64,000 bases of DNA from Mucilaginibacter rigui. GTDB lineage: Bacteria; Bacteroidota; Bacteroidia; Sphingobacteriales; Sphingobacteriaceae. The stretch spans positions 496,001 through 560,000 of the forward strand of contig NZ_JACWMW010000001.1 of NCBI RefSeq assembly GCF_014773275.1, written 5' to 3'. This document shows positions 58,750-64,000 of this stretch, in pieces. Position 1 is the stretch's first letter. Each line of letters begins with the position of its first letter. A program made the position numbers and the translations under genes. The notes beneath the pieces were generated by a model, which was given only the letters and a program-made list of their open reading frames with translations, did not search any database and was not told the origin of the DNA.

Positions 58750-61341
58750 TTAATCGCGAGGTTTTTGCAGGGTTTCCAGGTGGCGTTCCAGGCTGTATTC
58801 GTCAGGATAAAGCACGTCACGGGCCTTGCTGCCCTCAAACGGGCCAACAATACCGGCGGCTTCCAACTGGTCAATAATACGCCCTGCGCGGTTGTAGCCC
58901 AGTTTCATTTTACGCTGGATAAGCGATGTGGAGCCCTGTTGGTGCAACACAATTAAGCGTGCAGCATCCTCAAACATAGGGTCGCGGTCATCCGGGTCAA
59001 AATCTTTAGGGCTGCTGCCTGCTTCGCCTTCGCCCACATATTCAGGCAGGAACATGGCGGTAGGGTAGCCACGTTGCTCGCCTATAAAGTCTGATATTTT
59101 CTCCACCTCTGGCGTATCCACAAACGCACACTGCAGGCGAATCAGGTCGCTGCCTGTAGAGAGCAGCATATCCCCTCGGCCTATCAGCTGGTCGGCGCCA
59201 CCGGCATCCAATATGGTACGCGAATCTATTTTTGAAAGTACCCTGAACGCTAAACGCGCCGGGAAGTTGGCTTTAATAGTACCCGTAATAACATTAACCG
59301 ATGGCCTTTGCGTAGCAATAACCAGGTGTATACCAACGGCACGGGCAAGCTGCGCTATACGTGCTATGGGCTGTTCTACCTCTTTACCGGCAGTCATCAT
59401 CAGGTCGGCAAACTCGTCAATTACCAGTACGATGAACGGCAGATAGCGGTGTTTCTCGGGGTCGCTAATTTTGCGGTTTACAAATTTTGAGTTGTATTCC
59501 TTTAAGTTACGTACCTGGGCATCTTTCAGCAGGTCGTACCGCTGGTCCATTTCAATACAAAGCGAGTTAAGCGTATTTACCACCTTTTTGGTATCGGTGA
59601 TAATAGCATCGGCTTCATCAGGCAGTTTGGCTAAAAAGTGCCTTTCTATCTTACGGAAAAGTGTAAGTTCTACCTTTTTAGGGTCAACCAGTACAAATTT
59701 AAGTTCGGCAGGGTGTTTTTTATAAAGCAGGGATACCAATATGGCGTTAATACCAACCGATTTACCCTGGCCTGTAGCACCCGCAACCAGTAGGTGGGGC
59801 ATCTTGGCCAGATCTGCAATGAATACCTCGTTAGAGATGGTTTTACCAAGGGCAATGGGCAGGTCCATGGTGTTGTTCTGCCACTTCTCAGTAGCCAGCA
59901 CCGAACGCATAGAAACCATTTCGGGGTTTTGGTTTGGTACCTCAATACCGATGGTACCCTTGCCCGGCATAGGGGCGATGATACGGATACCCAAAGCCGC
60001 TAAGCTCAGCGCTATATCGTCCTCCAGGTTCTTGATCTTGGAGATCCGCACACCCGGCGCAGGGATTATTTCGTATAAAGTAACCGTTGGCCCTATTGTG
60101 GCTTTTATCTTATCTATCTCGATATTGTAGTGGTTCAGCGTTTCAACAATTTTGTTTTTGTTGGCTTCCAGTTCTTCGCTGTTAACGGCTATTTTACCGG
60201 TGCCATATTCCTCTAAAAGGTTTAATGGCGGTAATTTATAGCCGGAAAGTTCCAGTTTATGGTCGTATGTGCCGAATTGCTCTACCAGGCTTTTGGCCTT
60301 ATCATCATCGCTTTTTTCGATGTTCATGATAGGGTTGGGGCGCTCAACATCAATGGTAAGCGGAATTTCGGTTTCTTCTTCGGGCTCGTGTGTTACATCG
60401 GGTTTTAAAACAACAGGCTCATGAAAAATAGGATTTTGCGTAAGCGGTTGTTGTTTTAAAGGTTCAACAGGTGTAACCACCTCCTGCGCCGCAAGGATAT
60501 CTTTTACACGGTTGCCGTTGCGCGGCCACTCTACCGGTAATGATGGTTCTTCTTCCACCAGTTCAACCGGCTCGGGCGCCACTTCATCTACACCGGCCAT
60601 TGGCGCCAGTTTTTCTTTGCGGGCGGGTAGTTTAAAATCGATGTTATAGGCAATAATTAATACCGTAAGCGCCAAAAACAGGAGGATAAACCCGGTGCCC
60701 GATTGCCCAACCTGTGCGGCCAATAGGCGGTTTGTCCAGAAACCAAAGTTGCCCTCTAAAAAGTGTGGGTAATCAATAATAAAAGCGTGGAAAAAGCCTA
60801 TAGTTACCGATATAAATACGATCCCGAAAAAGGTATAGGCCAGCATTTTGCTAACCGAGAACAAACGGATCTTGAACAGCAGGCGATAACCAATTGTGAA
60901 AAATACAAACACAAACAGAAAGGATGCAATACCGAACCATTCAAAGATGAACTGGTTTGATAACAACGCGCCGAATTTGCCCAGCCAGTTATCAACCATA
61001 GGGTTGTTAACGCCATTCTCTAATAACTCTTTGGTGGTTTTAAAAAGATTGCCCCAGCCGCCGTTAGCTTTTGAAACATAGCTTTGGTCCTGCTGCCACG
61101 TAAACAGGTAGGAAGTAAACGCAATAAGGAAAAATACCGACAATACCAGGAAAAACAGGCCCAGTATTTTGATAGCACGGCCATCGCGCAGGTCAAACAG
61201 TGGTAAGCGCTCGGCCAACTGCTTAACAGGCCGCTCCCTTTGTTGCTTTTTGCCACCAAAAGGGCCTTTTGAAGCCTGGCTGTTTGGTTGGTTATCTTCC
61301 TTAAAACTATTTGATCTGAACTGGTTTCCTTTAATCGGCAT
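58750..61341 (-). CDS. ftsK: FtsK/SpoIIIE DNA translocase
   Basis: 863 residues. Four N-terminal membrane segments (about 57-82, 132-157, 165-190 and 215-233) are followed by a Pro/Glu-rich linker (~240-345), then the alpha domain and the RecA-like motor. Walker A is G521-A-T-G-Q-G-K527-S528 and Walker B is I-V-L-V-I-D642-E643. A winged-helix gamma domain (~785-863, with L-I-Q-R-K-M-K-L-G-Y-N-R-A-G-R-I-I) reads polar DNA sequences. The protein pumps chromosome dimers through the closing septum and activates XerCD. Normal length for the phylum. Confidence 0.93.
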   Translation of the reverse strand: MPIKGNQFRSNSFKEDNQPNSQASKGPFGGKKQQRERPVKQLAERLPLFDLRDGRAIKILGLFFLVLSVFFLIAFTSYLFTWQQDQSYVSKANGGWGNLFKTTKELLENGVNNPMVDNWLGKFGALLSNQFIFEWFGIASFLFVFVFFTIGYRLLFKIRLFSVSKMLAYTFFGIVFISVTIGFFHAFIIDYPHFLEGNFGFWTNRLLAAQVGQSGTGFILLFLALTVLIIAYNIDFKLPARKEKLAPMAGVDEVAPEPVELVEEEPSLPVEWPRNGNRVKDILAAQEVVTPVEPLKQQPLTQNPIFHEPVVLKPDVTHEPEEETEIPLTIDVERPNPIMNIEKSDDDKAKSLVEQFGTYDHKLELSGYKLPPLNLLEEYGTGKIAVNSEELEANKNKIVETLNHYNIEIDKIKATIGPTVTLYEIIPAPGVRISKIKNLEDDIALSLAALGIRIIAPMPGKGTIGIEVPNQNPEMVSMRSVLATEKWQNNTMDLPIALGKTISNEVFIADLAKMPHLLVAGATGQGKSVGINAILVSLLYKKHPAELKFVLVDPKKVELTLFRKIERHFLAKLPDEADAIITDTKKVVNTLNSLCIEMDQRYDLLKDAQVRNLKEYNSKFVNRKISDPEKHRYLPFIVLVIDEFADLMMTAGKEVEQPIARIAQLARAVGIHLVIATQRPSVNVITGTIKANFPARLAFRVLSKIDSRTILDAGGADQLIGRGDMLLSTGSDLIRLQCAFVDTPEVEKISDFIGEQRGYPTAMFLPEYVGEGEAGSSPKDFDPDDRDPMFEDAARLIVLHQQGSTSLIQRKMKLGYNRAGRIIDQLEAAGIVGPFEGSKARDVLYPDEYSLERHLETLQKPRD

Positions 61342-61513
61342 CCTGTATTTTACACGTTTAATTGCAAATATAAAGTTATTAGATTAAACAGTTATTTTTT
61401 AATTTTTTGGAAATATCGTATGCCGGGATCAACCAGGTAGTTAGGATATTTCAGTATTTTTAAATAAAAAAATCCGCACTATCAGGTGAGGGTTTTTATT
61501 GATTTATATATGA

Positions 61514-62059
61514 TTACAACCCAAAGCCATAAGCCACACGCAGGCCTATCAGCTCGTTGCGGTAACCGTTACCGGCAAAGTTTTCATACCGCACACCAAA
61601 ATCCCAATGTTTTGTGGCGTAGCCGGCACCGCCCGATGCCATGAATTTTGAATCGCCACCGCCGTTATCAACCTGGAAACCTATCCCCGCTTCGGCACTT
61701 ACATAAATATTTGATGTTACAAACGCTTTAATACCCGCTTTTACCGGTATCAGGTCCATATCCCACTTGTATTTATACGATGTTGTGCCATCGGTATAAA
61801 GCTGGTCCTTAGGGAAAAAGTGATAAAAGCCGGTTGTGAATGTAAGTGCAACGTTGTTTGCTATTCCATACTGTAAGCGTGGCGTTATACCAAGGCCAAA
61901 ATTGGCGCTTTTACTGAAGTTACCTACAGGTAATAAACCATCGGCCCCGATCCCGAAACGGAGTTTACCTTTTTGAACGGATTGCGCGTTAGACTGTACA
62001 GCCATAAATAAGGCGAATGCGGTTAAAGCTACCGCTAAGAGTTTTGTTTTTGTATTCAT
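61514..62059 (-). CDS. outer-membrane beta-barrel protein, 181 aa
   Basis: A signal peptide (cleavage near S-N-A-Q at ~26) followed by strands that alternate polar and apolar residues: L-R-F-G-I-G-A-D-G-L-L-P-V-G, L-G-I-T-P-R-L-Q-Y-G-I, A-L-T-F-T-T-G-F-Y. It ends with R-V-A-Y-G-F-G-L. The pattern predicts an eight-stranded barrel of the porin-like PF13568/OMP_b-brl type. Not a transporter with a known substrate. Confidence 0.78.
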   Translation of the reverse strand: MNTKTKLLAVALTAFALFMAVQSNAQSVQKGKLRFGIGADGLLPVGNFSKSANFGLGITPRLQYGIANNVALTFTTGFYHFFPKDQLYTDGTTSYKYKWDMDLIPVKAGIKAFVTSNIYVSAEAGIGFQVDNGGGDSKFMASGGAGYATKHWDFGVRYENFAGNGYRNELIGLRVAYGFGL

Positions 62060-62267
62060 AATACTGAGTTATTTGTTTGATGTAGCTGAAACGATACCGG
62101 CCTAAAAAATTGTGCAGGTTGCGGTCCGTTTAACTTTTTTTAACCCTTTTAACTTTATTTAACAGGTAGTAGCCCGGGAGTTACCCTGCAACGGTATAAT
62201 ATTCTATTATTAAAATATTAAATCAGCAATAACACAACATTATTTATTTTTAGTATTATTACATTCA

Positions 62268-62918
62268 ATGAGCATCGAAAACCTGGAGGAGTTTATTGCC
62301 AATGCCGATATAGAAGCGTTAGAGACTTTGCTTGCCCGTAACCCGGAACTCGCCAAAGCAAAAACAAGCCTTAATGTATCGCCGTTGATGCTCTCCTGTT
62401 ATTATCATAAGCCGGCGGTAACCAGCGTTTTATTGAAATATACTACTGATCTGAGCCTGTTTGAGGCCGCCGCTGCCGATAGGTTTGATGATGTTGCTTA
62501 TATTATTGCCACCCATCCTGAAAAAATTGATTTTTATGCCGAGGACGGCTTTACCGCGTTAGGCCTGTCCAGCTATTTTGGCCGTTTTGATATTGCCCGT
62601 TACCTGGTGCTAAAAGGTGCCGATGTTAACCGCCCAAGCGATAATGGCTTTAACGTTTACCCGCTCCACTCGGCTGCTGCCGGTAATTTTACCAGCACCG
62701 CTACCATGTTGATAGAGAACGGTGCCGATGTAAACGTAAGGCAACAGGCGGGAACCACACCTTTACATTCGGCGGCGCAAAATGGCAATCTTGAATTGTT
62801 GATATTATTGCTGGAGAAAGGCGCCAGGGTTGATATTCGTATGGAAGGCGGCAAACTCCCCGCAGACCTTGCCCGCGAAAAAGGTTTTGACGAGATAGCG
62901 GAAATACTGGAAAGTTAG
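62268..62918 (+). CDS. ankyrin repeat protein
   Basis: 216 residues built from about five to six ankyrin repeats. The clearest have the consensus features G-F-T-A-L-G-L-S-S-Y-F-G-R-F-D-I-A-R-Y-L-V, P-L-H-S-A-A-A-G-N-F-T-S-T-A-T-M-L-I and T-P-L-H-S-A-A-Q-N-G-N-L-E-L-L. No signal peptide is seen, so a cytosolic protein-binding role is likely. The partner is unknown, and no toxin or effector domain is present. Confidence 0.85.
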   Translation: MSIENLEEFIANADIEALETLLARNPELAKAKTSLNVSPLMLSCYYHKPAVTSVLLKYTTDLSLFEAAAADRFDDVAYIIATHPEKIDFYAEDGFTALGLSSYFGRFDIARYLVLKGADVNRPSDNGFNVYPLHSAAAGNFTSTATMLIENGADVNVRQQAGTTPLHSAAQNGNLELLILLLEKGARVDIRMEGGKLPADLAREKGFDEIAEILES

Positions 62919-62944
62919 ATTCTTGGATTGCTTTGCAATTAATT

Positions 62945-63055
62945 TTAACCACAGAGTATACTGAGTATTGCTTGTTTATTAGTACAGAGTATACTGAGTA
63001 TTGCTTGTTATATTATTGAGGCCTCTGTTTATCTCTGTGAACTCCGTGGTTTAAA
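62945..63055. repeat. CACAGAG-type repeat with internal direct repeat
   Basis: The outer arms are TTTTAACCACAGAG and CTCTGTGAACTCCGTGGTTTA. Inside lies a 26-bp direct repeat (ACAGAGTATACTGAGTATTG and the next 6 bp, at 62951-62976 and 62984-63009), a 33-bp period. Noncoding. Confidence 0.6.
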
Positions 63056-63133
63056 AAAACGGTGATTAAATAATTCTAAATAGGAGTAATAGACTGCCTA
63101 TATTGCAATCTAAAATCCAAACCATCCATCACA

Positions 63134-64000
63134 ATGATAAAAAGAGTCCTCGCCTTAGCATTTCTTGCAACAGGTTTAACTACAGGTATCTACGCCCAAA
63201 GCATTAACAAACCCCGGTTAGATAGCCTGCTGAATATACTTGCCGCCAACAATAAAAGCATGGGCAGCATGGCCATATCGCAAAACGGCACCATAGTTTA
63301 CCAAAAAAGTATTGGTAATGCGGTAATTGATAGCCCCGCTACCATCCCGGCATCGGCTAAAACAAAATACCGCATAGGGTATATCAGTAAAATGTTTACC
63401 GGCGTAATGGTAATGCAACTGGTTGATGAAGGCAAGCTAAGGTTAGAAACTACGCTCGATAAGTTTTACCCCGAAGTACAAAACGCAGCTAAGATAACCA
63501 TCGGTATGATGCTGAGCCATCACAGCGGCCTGCATAATTTTACCAACGACCCGGCGTACATGCAATACATGTTAAGCCCGCAAACACACGAGCAAATGCT
63601 GACAAGGATTGCAGCCATGAAGCCCGACTTTGAGCCGGGCAGCAAAGGCCAGTACAGCAATACCAACTTTGTGCTTTTAAGCTATATTATTGAAAAAGTG
63701 ACCAGGAAAACATACCCTGAACTGGTTAAGCAGCGAGTTATTAACAAAATTGGTTTAAAGGATACTTACTACGGTGTTAAAACCAATACAGCCAATAACG
63801 AGGCTTACTCTTATACCTATGATGGCAAATGGAAAAAGTTTGTGGAAACCGATATGAGTATCCCTACCGGTGCGGGTTCTATGGTATCAACCCCGGCCGA
63901 TCTGGATAGATTTATTGAGGCCCTTTTTGCAGGCAAACTTGTTAAACCTGCCAGCTTAGAACTCATGAAAACTATGAAGGATAATTTTGGCCTGGCTATG
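63134..64000 (+). CDS. serine hydrolase (beta-lactamase family), 3' truncated by window end
   Basis: 289 codons are visible and the frame is still open at 64000. There is a signal peptide (cleavage near I-Y-A-Q at ~22), then a class C beta-lactamase/DD-peptidase-type fold. The Y-x-N motif is Y-S-N in G-Q-Y-S-N-T-N-F. At the S-x-x-K motif the sequence is R-I-G-Y83-I-S-K86, with Tyr (TAT at 63380-63382) where the catalytic Ser should be, while the Lys is kept. It could be an inactive member, or a variant. The family otherwise hydrolyses peptides, esters or beta-lactams. Confidence 0.85.
   Translation, partial: MIKRVLALAFLATGLTTGIYAQSINKPRLDSLLNILAANNKSMGSMAISQNGTIVYQKSIGNAVIDSPATIPASAKTKYRIGYISKMFTGVMVMQLVDEGKLRLETTLDKFYPEVQNAAKITIGMMLSHHSGLHNFTNDPAYMQYMLSPQTHEQMLTRIAAMKPDFEPGSKGQYSNTNFVLLSYIIEKVTRKTYPELVKQRVINKIGLKDTYYGVKTNTANNEAYSYTYDGKWKKFVETDMSIPTGAGSMVSTPADLDRFIEALFAGKLVKPASLELMKTMKDNFGLAM

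Noticed and set aside
1..64000. tRNA and rRNA genes
   Set aside because: I looked for T-loop and anticodon-stem patterns and for conserved rRNA segments and saw none. A dedicated covariance search was not possible here.

Overview
The window looks like chromosomal DNA of a Bacteroidota species of the family Sphingobacteriaceae, most likely Mucilaginibacter or a close relative. This is an inference from the types of gene present: DUF2723, DUF2851 plus PspC-like, a RemB/Wzi-like barrel, lolA next to ftsK, and an M20 deacetylase beside argH. The TAnnTTTG promoter elements close to start codons, the near absence of Shine-Dalgarno sequences, and intergenic repeats typical of the phylum point the same way. 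I found no rRNA, tRNA, CRISPR array, transposase or prophage. Both ends are cut: the first gene lacks its 5' part and the last lacks its 3' part.

Region by region. 0-12 kb: an acetyltransferase fragment, a ROK regulator, a run of minus-strand hydrolases (alpha/beta, MBL-fold, HAD), small proteins (a 53-aa membrane peptide, a Lar-like zinc ribbon, a tiny lipoprotein and an Arg/His-rich secreted protein), a GH16 glucanase, a membrane metallophosphoesterase, an orphan ABC ATPase, a YdeI-like protein and a DUF1493 protein. 12-15 kb: a membrane acyltransferase, then the CbpA-type DnaJ co-chaperone with its modulator CbpM, then a Tyr/Arg-rich secreted protein. 15-23.5 kb: the most distinctive block, a kaiC-kaiB-kaiB-histidine kinase operon, with a five-PAS histidine kinase and a single-domain response regulator running divergently from it.

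23.5-31 kb: DUF983 with an AraC regulator, a second HAD phosphatase, a stress-type four-helix-bundle gene pair, a zincless Fpg/Nei glycosylase, a type III polyketide synthase with an ICMT-like methyltransferase, and a DinB protein. 31-37.4 kb: a DUF2723 glycosyltransferase-like membrane protein, a RemB/Wzi-like outer-membrane barrel and a DUF2130 protein. 37.8-41 kb: late arginine biosynthesis (M20 deacylase, argH) and YwbE. 41-48 kb: DUF1345, an MFS permease, a lipoprotein, DUF2851 with PspC-like, DUF72 and an SDR. 48-57 kb: an amidase in a run with two unknown small genes and an AraC-type protein, an NPP-type phosphodiesterase with two duplicated secreted proteins, a GH5 endoglucanase, a PhnP-like MBL protein, an HGSNAT-like acyltransferase and a ChbG/HpnK-like deacetylase. 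58-64 kb: lolA, ftsK, a porin-like barrel, an ankyrin protein and a beta-lactamase-fold protein whose expected catalytic Ser is Tyr.

The candidate system of most interest is the KaiA-less Kai block at about 16-23.5 kb. Its four minus-strand genes overlap or lie within 17 bp of each other and so probably form one transcript. A palindrome lies just upstream of kaiC, and a separate kinase and receiver provide plausible signal output. The rest of the window is mostly ordinary envelope, carbohydrate and housekeeping content, broken up by several families of intergenic inverted repeats.
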